A stretch of DNA of 64,000 nt, taken from positions 682,001 to 746,000 of the forward strand of contig JBAJFE010000050.1 of assembly GCA_037903355.1 (NCBI GenBank), in the 5' to 3' direction. The notes beneath the pieces are model-generated. The model searched no databases and was not told where the DNA came from. It saw only the letters and a program-made list of their open reading frames with translations. This DNA comes from Trichuris trichiura (lineage: Eukaryota; Nematoda; Enoplea; Trichinellida; Trichuridae). Below are positions 50,826-64,000 of this stretch, one piece after another (the stretch's first letter is position 1; the number at the start of each line of letters is the position of its first letter). A program made the translations under genes and the position numbers.

Positions 50826-51166
50826 AATACAAAAACTGGGAAAGAAGAAAAAACGAATAATTAGAACAAATAGAAATGGATCAAATTGAAATATATATGA
50901 AACAAAGAAAGAAAAAGAAAAAGAAAAAAGAAGAAAGAAAGAAGAAGAAAATGAATGCAAAATGAAAAAACAGTGACTCAACAACATAGAAAAATGTTCG
51001 AAACAACTCAACGAAGACAATCTAGAAGCTATACGGAACAAGAAAAAGAATTGCGCTGACAGACTCAAATACAAAAACCTACAAACAGAAAACTTTAAAA
51101 TACCCGCTTTAAAATCCTCGGAAACAATAGATGGCACTCGCTGGCACAATTCATATTTACACTTAA

Positions 51167-51213
51167 GACCGCTGATGATGGGTCTCGAATGACCCGAAAG
51201 CTCCGGAGCTTCT
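51167..51213 (+). ncRNA. hammerhead-ribozyme-like motif at the PLE 3' end
   Basis: CTGATGA (51172-51178) is followed by stem GGGTC/GACCC with a loop, GAAA (51196-51199), and a self-complementary GCTCCGGAGC before TTC. This is the core order of a type I hammerhead with a minimal helix III, as known for Penelope-like elements. An unpaired T follows CTGATGA, and helix I with the flanks is weak, so activity is uncertain. Confidence 0.6.
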
Positions 51214-51260
51214 TTATATAAAAAACAAACGGGACATATCCGTAATAAATTTCTTCATCA

Positions 51261-52828
51261 AAATGTCACTTATTCTTAAAATAGAAATTTCTGTTAGCCG
51301 CAATTGGAAAATTTCGGCTCTTGTTTGAAGGAGTTAATAAACAGTGCCAGTTTGAAAATATCGCCGTTTTTAAAGGCAAAAAAAGCATTGTCAGTTTCAA
51401 AATTTTAAAAAGCTACAGTTACAAATGATGATGTCAGACGCTTTGCAAAGCCGCAGCGTTACATCACTTTCGATTTTGCGGGTTAGAAAGTTGAACTTTT
51501 TTTTAAAGACGCGCGCAGTACTGTCCCAAACACGTGGAGAAGGATAATTTATTTGATTAGCAGACACGCAGGTTACGCCCGCCGCTGAAGGAGTTCAAAA
51601 TTTTGAATTTTTGAACGAACAACAACGGCCGTTGCAATTTTTTCCTTCAAAGCTAATAGCGTCGATGGCAGCTGTTATTCTTGGCAGCCGGTGCAGCAAT
51701 GAAATTTTCGAAAATGCTCCCATTCACTAGTCTGTTCGCTGACCTTGACCGGACGGTGCGATGACGTTCATGCAAATATTTGCAGTACAGGGAGAGAGTT
51801 GGGCCAATCTTGCCAGTGGTCATTCACTCGCCCATCGATTGGAAGTGAACGCTTGCGGCGACAACAATTTGCATAAACGCATTTCCAATGAGGCTGGCTG
51901 ACATTCGGCCGCTCCCTGTTGCGGGAGGGAAAAAAAGAAGCCAATGAATCACTGTTGGCCTACCTCATAAGCGTTTATCTCGAATGCCCAATTTCCATGA
52001 TCGTTCCGTTCTCGCAACGCTTTGTTATCGTTAAGTTAATCGATCGATAAAAGTTGACTTCGTCTAAAGACTTTTGACCGTTCTCTCTTCCAGCAAATAA
52101 CAGGAAAAGGGTTTGTTGGATGGCAGCTGGTCAACCGATTTGTCTACAAGGGAAAGTAAACAGGAGTGTGCATGTGCGGTCCACGGTCAACTGGTCAACA
52201 GACCGACAATAGTGCATGCACAATAGAGCAGGTGCCAGTTTGGGCGGCACCTGTGAGTGACCGAAAGAAGCGTCGGCGAATTGGTGCCACGTTGCTTTGC
52301 CGCGGGGGACAGCTTTGGCCAATCGCGGGGGCCCAATTAAATAGTGTCCCAGAAACAAGGAACTGCCTGCCGCGTCGGGACGCCACGTGGCGATCAGCTA
52401 AGCGGCCATTGTTTTTATCCGGGTCAAGTGTGGCCGACTGATTGACGTGACCGTGTCTGATGCGCGAGACAACGCCGGCCCCAGTTCCTGACGATATGGG
52501 CACAGAGGTTGATCGACCTGGTCGGCGCGGCCCTATGGTAAACCTGTTTGCGCTCAAGGTCACTGCTAACGTAGCGCACGTCAACCATACCTGCCCATTG
52601 TCAACATAGCCTCAGCGGTCGCTTCGCCTGTAGGGGCCGTTTTCGCCTAGTGCCTTGGCCCCAGCTCTTGCATGCGCGCGCAAGCTTATCTCCATGTGAC
52701 CGCCATAGTCGAACCGCCTCATCGTCACCACTATAACCGTCGCGACCAGATAACGTCTACGGGTCACGCCAAAGCGTCATAGTATTCGTTGCTTCGGCTC
52801 ATCGTCAGTGCATTGGCTCCACTTGACC
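51261..52828. other. spacer between PLE and zinc-finger gene
   Basis: No gene was recognised. The first half is AT-rich. From about 52100 the sequence becomes clearly GC-richer (runs such as AATCGCGGGGGCCC), continuing into the following gene. The GC-rich part is probably the promoter and leader of that gene. Confidence 0.5.
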
Positions 52829-53593
52829 ATGGAAGGTTATGTCTATGTGCGATCGTTCGAAACCATGCCTGAACTGGAGGACTACATCAAAACTGTAAAC
52901 GTCGGCGTCAAGGATAGAAGTACGTTCAAAAGCGGCTTACGTATTCGCTACCGTTGCAAGGAGCGACGCAAATTTCCCGAATGTGGTATCCAGTTTGCGG
53001 CGAAAGTTCACGCCAAGACCTCGATCATCACGCTGTACAGGAAAGGGGAGCACAAGCACGATCGACGCCTGAAAACAAGCCGGCCTCCTTCGCCTGTTCG
53101 TGAACGCGTCAAGATGTACCTCTCCTTGGGTCTAACACCAAAGCAGGTAAAGCGAGCATTGGAAACTCAAGGAGTAGACTTACCGTCGCCAAGGAAGTTT
53201 CGAAGCCTTATCGCTTATTACAAGAGCAAAAGGTCGGCCTCCTGCGGCAGCGCTTTCATAACGAAGCGACAGGAGAGCGGGAACCAAGAAACTGACCCGA
53301 AAGAGCATCCAAAGGAGGGTTCCAGTTCGCAGAAGAATCCTGGGGGAACCTCTTCCTCAGACAGCGCGGTCGATTATCCTCCGTCCAGCCCGGACGAGAC
53401 TACTCCGATTAGCTTTGTCCTTCCGCAGACGTCCCGTCTTGGTGAAGCTGCCTCGTCTAAGCAGTTGAATAACAACGACACGCCACGTAGCGAACGTTCA
53501 TCGCAGAGGTCTTCATGGAAACCATCTTCGGCTGGCCCCAGTGAAAATACTTCTCGTGTTATCAATTTTCCTTTGATGAGCAGTGACCATTGA
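52829..53593 (+). CDS. single-exon protein with MULE/WRKY-GCM1-type zinc finger
   Basis: ATG 52829 opens 254 codons without an intron. Residues 1-80 carry a C-x8-C-x22-H-x-H zinc-binding layout: C43 and C52 in RYRCKERRKFPECG, and H75 and H77 in YRKGEHKHD. This is the N-terminal DNA-binding finger of Mutator-like transposases, related to FLYWCH and WRKY-GCM1 folds. A basic helical stretch follows (VRERVKMYLSLGLTPKQVKRALE, shown as motif region), as in MULE proteins. The rest (about 150-254) is Ser/Pro/Glu-rich and disordered, with no catalytic DDE domain. It may be a domesticated transposase DNA-binding domain acting as a nuclear regulator, or the 5' remnant of a MULE. It is GC-richer than its surroundings. 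Confidence 0.7.
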   Translation: MEGYVYVRSFETMPELEDYIKTVNVGVKDRSTFKSGLRIRYRCKERRKFPECGIQFAAKVHAKTSIITLYRKGEHKHDRRLKTSRPPSPVRERVKMYLSLGLTPKQVKRALETQGVDLPSPRKFRSLIAYYKSKRSASCGSAFITKRQESGNQETDPKEHPKEGSSSQKNPGGTSSSDSAVDYPPSSPDETTPISFVLPQTSRLGEAASSKQLNNNDTPRSERSSQRSSWKPSSAGPSENTSRVINFPLMSSDH

Positions 53594-56500
53594 AACTTAT
53601 TCCGCCGAGTGCGTGAGATTTTTTTCGACATATGACTATACGGCTTTCTTACCTTTCGTCTGGTCGTAATTTTCTTTTTGTTTGACGAATAAACACGTCG
53701 TGCTGTCCTCACCGTTGCGCGCAAAGCCTGCAAGCCTATCTGCTTTCCCGTCGGCACTTGCCGCGGAAATCTGAGACGTAAACAATGATGCTCAGGTTAA
53801 TAGCATCTTGAAATTCAAAAGTTCAAATTTAATCTTCGATAACTAAGTTCGTTTTGGAAAGTTACGAAGCGGAGATGTATAGCGCGACTCCTTTTTTAAA
53901 TGTCGACTCTATGCGGCTGGCAAAGACTGCTTAGAGCGGGCGAAAGCGCTCGATGGAAATGGATTGGTTTTCAGCTGCGAAACTTCGTCCGCTCGTAACC
54001 GTGGGCGAAGAAAATTGCTCGCGCCTGCGCGTTTGATAATCGGAAAAACATATCCGTTTCAAAAGAAAACTTGCGCCGCGCTATGCAGCAATCCCGTATA
54101 CGCAGCTAAATTTCTGCCTTGATGGTACGACAAAAATGGCAAATTATTATTTTTTAATTTCATTTACGATTGGAAATGATTTCAGCATGTAAATTAGAAA
54201 AACATTGACTCTAACATGCTAGTACGGTAGGATAACGCTTCTGCGACATCAAATAAGCCGGCACGGTTTTGCGCACGTTGTTTTGTCGTAAGACGACATG
54301 CGCTGACCGGCAGAACCATTCGTCTTTTTTTGCTTTGTTTATTTTCCCTAAGGGTGATTCCGGATGCGGTCCTATCCCCCCAATAATTTTTTTCAATTAT
54401 CGTTATCTGACGTTAGAGTACTTGAGTAGGCAGTGTAAATCATCCACGAACTGACACTGCGCTACCATAATGGATCCACGTAGAGCGAAACAAGCAAATC
54501 AATATTGATATGATCACAGTAGCAAGAAAATAGCCAAAGTAACGCATACAATTCAAGAATAATATGCCCACTGAATTCTTCCGGAATTTAATACGGATAC
54601 AAGTAGTTTGAAATTCAAATGGCACTTGAGAATCATTCATTCTCCTTTAACGCGTGTCCAACAGAGAAGGACAAATAACACTTCCGCGGTGTTGGTAACC
54701 GAAAAATATTCAATTTTCAATATTCGCCGTTTATTCTCGCCCCTACTTTCAACTTCATAGGAAAGATAAATTACCATCTCAAAAACTTTCAATAGTGCAG
54801 CATATGAAAAAATAAAAAAAGAACGTTTTCTTATTGTTTATATTAGTGACAAATAAAAATGGTGTTGGGAAGGGCAATGCTTCTCGTTGCCCAACGAATG
54901 GAATCCGTTAAGCCTCGAAAATCAAATGCGTTGTTTAATGTGTTCAAATAGTTTCGGGTGAGCACCTTAAAAGCCAATAACTTTGTAAACAATCGTACAT
55001 CAAAGAATAACAACAGAAATAGAAAATGAGCTCGGTCTGTTCAAACTTCAAACCATTGTACCTGCAAACTATACTTTTGTAGAGGATAGCGCAAATTTTC
55101 GTAGGGAAAATTACAATTAATCCGCTAATCGTCGTCAGCGTAAATACAAAGCCGAATTGCATTACCTAAATATATTTCCACCAATAGCTAAGCCGACAGC
55201 GATTTTATTAATAAGTACGAAAGCTGAAACTGTGTCAGGCACAGGGAAGTACAGAACGCTACATTGCATGCTCACTTGGAATTTGCTTTGAAAACAAACC
55301 TAATACCGTGCGAAAGCTGCAAAATGCCCACAAAACATAGCGGGAAACGACCGTTTTTACCGGTGAAATTTACCGTGGCGTTTCAGGCCATCCTGTTTTG
55401 GCCAACGTTATCTCGTAGCTATAAATCACTGCAGGAATGCAAAAAGGATTGATTTTTACCTTTTGCATAAATTAACTGCTCATTCCGCAACTCCATTGGC
55501 GTGACGCTACCAATCCGTCTTGTTCCTCTTTTGTTCGTTCATAAGAATAAGAAAAAAAACCAGCGCTCGCGTTTTAATAATCAAAGTTTTTCGCCTTCTA
55601 GCGTAAGTAGACGCAAAAATTTTAACTGGAATTAGCCTTATCCATTTGCGTGAAACAGCCTGAAACGTGCCGGGTAGATTGTAACAGCCGGTACAAATGG
55701 TGCGCAATTTATACTTTCTGCAAAAATAACTCTGTTGATTTGAACCGCGATAAGACGACTTTGGTCCTTGGAAGCACGGTTCGCAAGGTTCTTTAAAACA
55801 GTGTCATGAGTTGGCACTGCCAGAATGCGTATATGTCAACGTCCAGCAATGCCCGTCTTTCTTTGTTAAATATATATCAACGATAAGCAGTGGTGAACTA
55901 GAAAAGGTTGTCAATTTCAGTATGACTGAAAATCGACCGGTTTTCTCAGGGTTGCGGTTCGCATCAGCTGTCAAAGGAGATGGAAGAGGAACAGTTAAAT
56001 CGATTATGCACAGAGAAGTTCGCCCTGACTGCATAATTGGAGTGCCAGTTCACACACGCGTTCTCTTTTTTAAGATTAGAAGACCTGGAGCAGTTCTTTC
56101 GCACTTTTACCTAAAGTGGCTTTGATCCATTAGCGTCTAATGCTAAGCAGACGTGTGGAGAAATAAACGAGAGAGACGTAAGAAATATAATAAGCTGCGC
56201 ATCGCTTCACAGCTTTATGTACGAAAAATATGTTATGGAATTTTGAGTAGCGAACGAAACAGCTAAGCCCTCCAATGTATTATTTTTACCTAGTCGCAAC
56301 TGTAACTTCCAAGCATCCTACAATCGATGGAAGGCTACAGTAAAGCGCGCTTAGAGCCGCGACCACTAACAGGCAACAAGCAAAGGTTCCTATCGGGTTT
56401 TCTATATTCAGATTTAAAAAAAAGACCAATTGTATATCCCAGGTGTGCGTTGTACTGCAAATCTTTCAAAAATGACTTGCTTCCTGGACTGTCGCGAGAA

Positions 56501-57545
56501 TTAAAAGCTTTGGTGTACTGAAAACGAGTAACCGCGTTTGCTTAAAGGCTGCATGTAAATCAAACACGTAGCATTAAACGTTCGAAATTTTCCATAAGGT
56601 GTCTCAGGTACAGCTTAGTTGATAGCCCGTCAAGAAACTCATGTTTGAATTTGCATCTGTTCACCAAGAATCCATTGCACTAATGGTCATAGGCAAAAGT
56701 GAACGAAAAAAGAAGGGATCGCTTCTCGGACAGCATGAAAGCCGCTCTACTTCCCTACTACCCAAATCCCAAACATTGAGTCTTGAACTTTCAAATAAAA
56801 AAAGTTTATTCCCACACCTATTTTCTCCTGTTTCAGAAACTTCTCTAATGCCATTTTGGCGAATAGCTGAAAATAATTCAGTTATTCATCCTGAAAATAA
56901 TTTATTCCGGCATCGCTTTTGCAATTCACAAACTAGAAGAAAAGCAGCTTAATTGTCAAAAAGTGCGCTGCACCTTTGGTAACTCTGTTAGTTAGGTAGT
57001 TTCTAAAGTTTTCAAACGTTTGCGTAATCTGGAGTTCGGGTGATAATTGCTAACTAAACGGACAACGTTAAGGTTTGCTGCAGTTTTTATTTTAGGAACT
57101 ATCCCCATTCCAGCTTATGCGCGAAAGAAAGCACCCTGCGAAAAGGTAGCAAAGTTAGTGAGCAGTAACATCGTGGTGGCGTAAGTTTAGCAATTATGGG
57201 AAGACTGACTCACATACAAATAATATAATTAGCAGATGCCCAATATTGGTGCAAAAGAATACATAACGAAAAGAACCTTCTAAAATTAAATTTAGAATAT
57301 TAAAGCCAAATCACGCGACCGGGAGAGAGAACTATTGAATTTAAATTTTTGTATAGGCCATAGATGGAAGAATGAAATCCTTCGGAGAAAAGCAATTTGC
57401 GAATTAGGTAACAGAGATTTTGTTGTTCGTGATAAGTGAAAGGCGGGAAAGTATGATGCTTTTGTACGGGAGCGTGTGTTTTCATATTAAAAATATCTTT
57501 ATTACGGATTCTCTCCCGTTGAGAAGTAAAATAAAAAGATTTTTT
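53594..57545. other. gene-poor stretch
   Basis: No gene was recognised. Frames reach about 100 codons (for example around 55811-56125) but show no family resemblance. A short GGCCATCCTGTT match to the dispersed repeat lies near 55390. Confidence 0.5.
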
Positions 57546-57592
57546 CTTCCTTCCGAAGCTTTCGGGTCTGCCGCGACCCGCCTTCAGCGGTC
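57546..57592 (-). ncRNA. degenerate hammerhead-like motif, orphan PLE end
   Basis: On the minus strand GACCGCTGAAGGC is followed by GGGTC/GACCC around GCGGCA, then GAAA (57563-57560) and GCTTCGGAAG. It matches the PLE motif at 51167-51213 closely in order and sequence (shared GACCGCTGA and GACCCGAAAGCT). The last core position is G instead of A, so it is probably inactive. Confidence 0.5.
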
Positions 57593-59420
57593 CAATGAAG
57601 TTTGTGGTGGTTACTGAGACGACATTTGTCTTCCGTCACTTATCAGCGTTTAAAACGAGAGTTTTAAAGTTCTTCATCTGTGTCTGTCAACTGCCGATAT
57701 TCTTGTAGAAATTTGTTTATGTATGGGCCGACCTTGTAGTTTCGTTTTCAATTTTTATCCCTTTGTTCCAAAAATGTGATTTGATTTTTCTTCAGTGTTT
57801 CAGGCGGGAAAGTGCTTTTATACTTCTCTGCCTCTGACTTAACATTTATCGATCGTCAGTATGAGGTTCAAATGAAACCGCGCTTCGTCTTATAGACGAT
57901 TCACCTAAGCACATTGAGATACGGAAACTATGATATGTTTCTGTATGTTTCTTTACGCTTAATTTATCCAGCTGCATTTACTTGCATGCACGTTCGGGTT
58001 TTCATCTGACTACTTCCTGATTGTTCAGCCGGTGCGCCTTCAAATTCCGGGAGAAGAATGACCGCGGTTGAAACGGACTTTTGAGATAACTTTGAATTCT
58101 TTAAATATTGTTCCGTCATCGAAACTGGCAGCCAGAGCGTTAGGATATACGATTTTGGCAAACGGAAATGAATTCGTTCCTGAATACGACATATAGAGTA
58201 CAGTAACCCTCATTTCTAAAATGTTTCCTTTTTATTATTATTAACGCAGAGATAGCCTTTTTTATGAAACTCAAAAATACACTATGCTTTCGGGACGTCG
58301 GCGCAAAAACCTATCTCGTCTTCAGCTTGATTTTGTGAAGACAAGTGCTCCAAATAAAAATTTTGAAATTTTGTCTTCATATTTATTTGAGAAATGGTTC
58401 TATTGTTGTTTAGATGAAATGCTTAAAAATAAAAAATAAATCAGCTACGTTGAAGGCGGGACGAACTGTTGTCCCAAAAGCTGTATGTTTTTTTACATCA
58501 GTAAAAATGGTTATTTCTGCATAAATAGCAACGAAATTCGTGAAGGACTTTAAAAAATGTTAAATTTTAGTTAATATTGTTTTAACGAAATTTATGTTTG
58601 TCAAGCGATGCCGCGCTGCGAAGCTGTTCCGATAAATAGTAAAAATCAATATAAATATGTAATCAAAGCGCTATTTTCCCCGTCTAATTGTTATTGCTTC
58701 AAGCTTTACGAAGATAAATTCTGAAGCGGTGATTTCTTAAGGCTTCGTCCAGCGGGAGCCTAGTGAAAACTGCGATGGCAGTTTAGCGCATCTATTCTGT
58801 AAATCGTTCATATCATTGACCAAAGCGACTCCGCCTTTAGAGACTTAAAAGGAAGTGGAAACTTTAGCCTTTAATATACTGCCACCTTCTCACTTTCCCG
58901 CAACGCTGGGAAACCAGAACCGTTCGAAGCAATAACACAACACCTAAAGGTGTGCTGTTGCAAAGTATCAGCGTAGTTTGATAGTTTATTGCGGACAGGA
59001 CCGTTAGCTACGCTCTGCGTCGTTTAAAAACGATCGTTTCGCGAACTGACGAAACTTATGCAATACCATTGAGCAGCATTCGTTGGTTTGAATTTGCTCA
59101 ATCGTGAGTTGCAGTTTCCGATACTTTTAGCGCAATTAACCAGCCCGCATCCGCTAAGCAACGTGCAACCCCGCGTCTCTCAATATGCGTATGCGCTTCG
59201 TTCGACAATAAATGCAATTGGAAGTAATAAAATTTTCGCGGCCAGAAAATTTTTCGTGTTGGCCGAACGAATTTTTCGATCGGCAAAAATTTGCACAGCG
59301 GAAAACTGACGCCTCGACGAAATATTGAGCGTCTTCACGGTTTGCTTCAAGATTTGATGCTTAGGTTTCATTGAATACAGTAAGGAAGATGAGATTGATA
59401 CCGTAATGAGGTGAGACGCA
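57593..59420. other. spacer upstream of OGT
   Basis: No gene was recognised. The right end is the 5' flank of OGT. Confidence 0.5.
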
Positions 59421-61634
<2,214 letters not shown>

Positions 61635-62029
61635 TAACAAGAAATACAGTTTTTTTTACAATTTGGCGCCTATCTGCTCCATTGTTAACTTCACGCTGCC
61701 ACCGCAGTCTTCGCTCCCTTAGTTTGAGTCGTGGCAAGACGCTCGTCCATTCATTGTCAATTTCGTCAGTTGAACTTGTTCTTTTTCCTTAAAATTGAAC
61801 AAGCGTCTTGTTAACCGTCGCTCCTAAGGCAACATTGTCCTTCACCATTAAGTAGCGCCAATGTGCTCAGGATTTTCTGGCAAGCTGATTTGCATAAGTG
61901 TCAAAATCTTCCGGCTTTGATGAGGCGAGATAAAGGCTTCGCCATGAGACTACTTCCGTCGCGAGACTTCTTTTTGTCGAGTGTTGTTAATACAGGCGTT
62001 TTATCATGTCATGCGCCGAAGTGCGCTGA

Positions 62030-63480
62030 TAAGCGCGCCTACTGGCGTTGCCACTCGAGAATTTGCATAAATAATACTTGATAATGCGAGTGACTTTTTT
62101 CTTAGCTGATAAACGCCACGCCATAGTTTGAGCATGCAAATGTTTTTGAAAATATAAGTTAGGCTTTTTATAAAAAAAAGTGAAGCAGAAGTGCGCTGAT
62201 AAACGCCTACTGGCGCTCGAGAATTTGCATAAATTATATTTGAAGATGAAGGTGACTTTTTTTCTTAACTGATAAGCGCCACGCCGGAGATTGAGCATGC
62301 AAATTTTTTTGAAAGGATAAGTTAGGTTTTTTGTAAAAGAGTGAAGCTGAAGCGCGCTGATAAGCGCCTGCTGGCATTCGAGAATTTGCATAAATAATAC
62401 TTGAAGGCGAGAGTGACTTTTTTTAGCTGTTCAAACGCCATGCCGGCTTTTGAGCATGCAAATTTTTTTTGAAAGGATGTGTTAGGCTTCTTATAAAAAA
62501 ATGAAGCGGAAGTGCGCTGATAAACGCCTACTGGCACTAGAAAATTTGCATAAATAATACTTGAAAATGTGAGTGACTTTTTTTCTTAGCTGATAAACGC
62601 CACGCTAGCGTTTGAACATGCAAATTTTTTTGAAAGAATAAGTTAGGCTTTTTATAAAAGAGTGAAGCTGAAGTGCGCTGATAAACGCCTGCTGGCACTC
62701 GAGAATTTGCATAAATAATACTGAAGGCGAGAGTGACTTTTTTTAGCTGTTCAAACGCCATGCCGGCGTTTGAACATGCAAATTTTTTTTTGAAAGGATG
62801 AGTTAGGCGTTTTATAAAAAAGTGAAGCTGAAGTGCGCTGATGAACGCCCTACTGGCACTCGAGAATTTGCATAAATAATACCTGAAAGGTGAGAGTGAC
62901 TTTTTTTTAGCTGTTCAAACGCCATGCCGGCGTTTGAACATGCAAATTTTTTTGAAAGGATGAGTTAGGCTTTTATAAAAAAGTGAAGCGGAAGTGCGCT
63001 GATAAACGCCTACTGGCACTAGAAAATTTGCATAAATAATATTTTGAAAATGTGAGTGACTTTTTTCTTAGCTGATAAACGCCACGCCAGCGTTTGAACA
63101 TGCAAATTTTTTTGAAAGAATAAGTTAGGCTTTTTATAAAAGAGTGAAGCTGAAGTGCGCTGATAAACGCCTACTGGCACTAGAAAATTTGCATAAATAA
63201 TACTTGAAAATGTGAGTGACTTTTTTCTTAGCTTATAAACGCCACGCCAGCGTTTGAACATGCAAATTTTTTTGAAAGGATGAGTTAGGCGTTTTATAAA
63301 AAAAAAGTGAAGCTGAAGTGCGCTGATAAACGCCTACTTGCACTAGAAAATTTGCATAAATAATACTTGAAAATGTGAGTGACTTTTTTCTAAGCTGATA
63401 AGCGTAACGCCGGCATTTGAACATGCAAATTCTTTTGCAAGGATAAGTTAGGCTTTTTGTAAAAATATTGAACGACTTAA
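62030..63480. repeat. tandem satellite array, ~161 bp period, in an OGT intron
   Basis: Nine units are marked by ATTTGCATAA-type sites at 62061, 62223, 62384, 62544, 62704, 62866, 63026, 63187 and 63350. The spacing is 160-163 bp. Each unit has ATTTGCATAAAT, a GAGTGACTTTTTT run, an internal dyad around AAACGCCA and GGCGTTTG, then ACATGCAAATTTTTTTGAAAG and GTGCGCTGATAAACGCC. The first and last units are more diverged. The short minus-strand frames through it are repeat artefacts. Confidence 0.95.
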
Positions 63481-63950
63481 GCTCCTAAGAGCGCTGTGAA
63501 CTTTGGCTGGCGCGTTTTCCGCACATTGTAAAGTTGCGCAGTTTCTGCCCGCGTGGTCATTCATCTCAGCTTTGCTACTTTCCGCGCTCTGAATGACTTA
63601 GCGACTGCTAGCGTGCCCATTCCGATTCATTAAAAGTTTTGAATAGACGGGCGCTTCCCATTAGGTCGTGCCTGTCGCATTACGAAATGACGTAGCGGTC
63701 AGTGAGCCGCCTTTTGTTCGCGGGCCGGTTTGTCGTTCGCAATGCGGTTTTGGCTCCATTTCGAACAACAATTTTCGACGCAATTTTTGAACTTATGCCT
63801 ACGGTAGTTAACGAGAAATGGGTTCGAGTAGCTCTCAATTGCGCCTTGCGTAGTTTCAACGAAACTGCAGCCATTGCGGAGTCAACAATGGCGGCGTGAT
63901 GTCATTTGAAAAGCGAACGAATGACAGAGGAGGAATGAAAGATATTCAAA
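63481..63950. promoter_or_regulatory. possible promoter-like region
   Basis: This GC-richer stretch follows the array and contains ACAATGGCGGC, which resembles a YY1 core, directly followed by TGATGTCA, which resembles a CREB/ATF site. It lies just before an ATG with a good context at 63951. It may be the promoter of a gene that starts at the window edge, or ordinary intron. Confidence 0.2.
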
Positions 63951-64000
63951 ATGGCTGATTTGGAGATTGCTCCTTACGAGCCGTTTCAAACAGCCGGAAT
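63951..64000 (+). CDS. possible start of a further gene at the window edge
   Basis: CAAAATGG opens a frame MADLEIAPYEPFQTAG that is still open at the end of the window. It is not an OGT exon. Only 16 codons are visible, so this is weak. Confidence 0.15.
   Translation, partial: MADLEIAPYEPFQTAG

Larger units (their letters stand above)
49752..51260 (+). mobile_element. 5'-truncated Penelope-like retroelement (PLE)
   Basis: It contains the C-terminal reverse transcriptase with YVDD, a linker, a GIY-YIG endonuclease, a purine-rich 3' UTR and a hammerhead-like motif near the end. This order (RT then GIY-YIG) defines Penelope-like elements. An in-frame stop at 49749-49751 marks the truncation or decay point on the left, so most of the RT is missing. 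The right limit, about 51260, is estimated from where the AT-rich tail after the hammerhead-like motif gives way to ordinary sequence. Confidence 0.85.

Noticed and set aside
50811..51149. Phe/Ser-rich minus-strand frame over the PLE 3' UTR
   Set aside because: It is the complement of the purine-rich untranslated region and is low complexity.
52195..52584. Minus-strand frame of 129 codons in the GC-rich island
   Set aside because: GC-rich sequence has few stop codons. The peptide has no domain, and the plus-strand zinc-finger gene explains the island better.
58288..58325. Another CTGAAGA to GAAA arrangement on the minus strand
   Set aside because: The intervening sequence does not form a good helix II and the spacing is too long for a hammerhead.
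62030..63424. Array with even spacing, considered as a CRISPR-like structure, and its minus-strand frames
   Set aside because: The units are about 161 bp with no short direct repeat and unique spacer pattern, and they lie in a eukaryotic intron. It is a satellite.

Overview
The window looks like invertebrate animal nuclear DNA. Conserved genes are split by many GT-AG introns. Most are very short (about 41 to 61 nt), and a few run from 0.2 to 3 kb. The gene set is metazoan: an Epac-type Rap exchange factor with DEP, cyclic-nucleotide, REM, RA and CDC25 domains, the LRP chaperone RAP, PIP4K2 and the TPR part of OGT. The AT-rich spacers and tiny introns would suit a nematode, perhaps a dorylaimian (clade I) worm, but nothing in the sequence proves the phylum. 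No tRNA, rRNA or CRISPR array was seen.

Layout: ABCF2 (minus, 1.05-4.08 kb); LRPAP1 (plus, 6.1-7.3 kb); RPS21 (plus, 8.06-8.64 kb); PIP4K2 (plus, 9.9-14.4 kb) with a satellite array in its third intron; a divergent pair, lipoyl synthase LIAS (minus, 16.8-18.1 kb) and complex I subunit NDUFA10 (plus, 18.3-21.8 kb), sharing a 159-bp promoter; and the Epac gene (minus, 22.0-25.9 kb, with a probable 5' exon at 28.9-29.6 kb), tail to tail with NDUFA10. From about 30 to 48.8 kb the sequence is gene-poor: I recognise no gene there, only two weak coding candidates and fold-back repeats. A 5'-truncated Penelope-like retroelement with an intact GIY-YIG region lies at 49.75-51.26 kb, followed by a single-exon zinc-finger gene of MULE-transposase type in a GC-richer island (52.8-53.6 kb), a second gene-poor stretch, and the first four coding exons of OGT (59.4-61.6 kb). 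A second satellite array lies in the OGT intron that runs to the window edge.

Seven of the gene models were rebuilt exon by exon from splice signals, and for each the total coding length or the phase of every junction closes correctly: ABCF2 618 aa, LRPAP1 336 aa, RPS21 84 aa, PIP4K2 443 aa, LIAS 362 aa, NDUFA10 397 aa, Epac core 827 aa. The genes do not form a pathway. LIAS and NDUFA10 are the one functional pairing, both mitochondrial and driven from one short intergenic space.

The most unusual material is in the repeats. There are two unrelated intronic tandem arrays with similar periods (82 bp, partly as a 163-bp dimer, and about 161 bp). Both carry inverted ATGCAAAT/ATTTGCAT octamers. 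There is also a set of hammerhead-ribozyme-like motifs, at the Penelope element's 3' end, in inverted pair inside a 400-bp fold-back element, and as a degenerate orphan at 57.5 kb.
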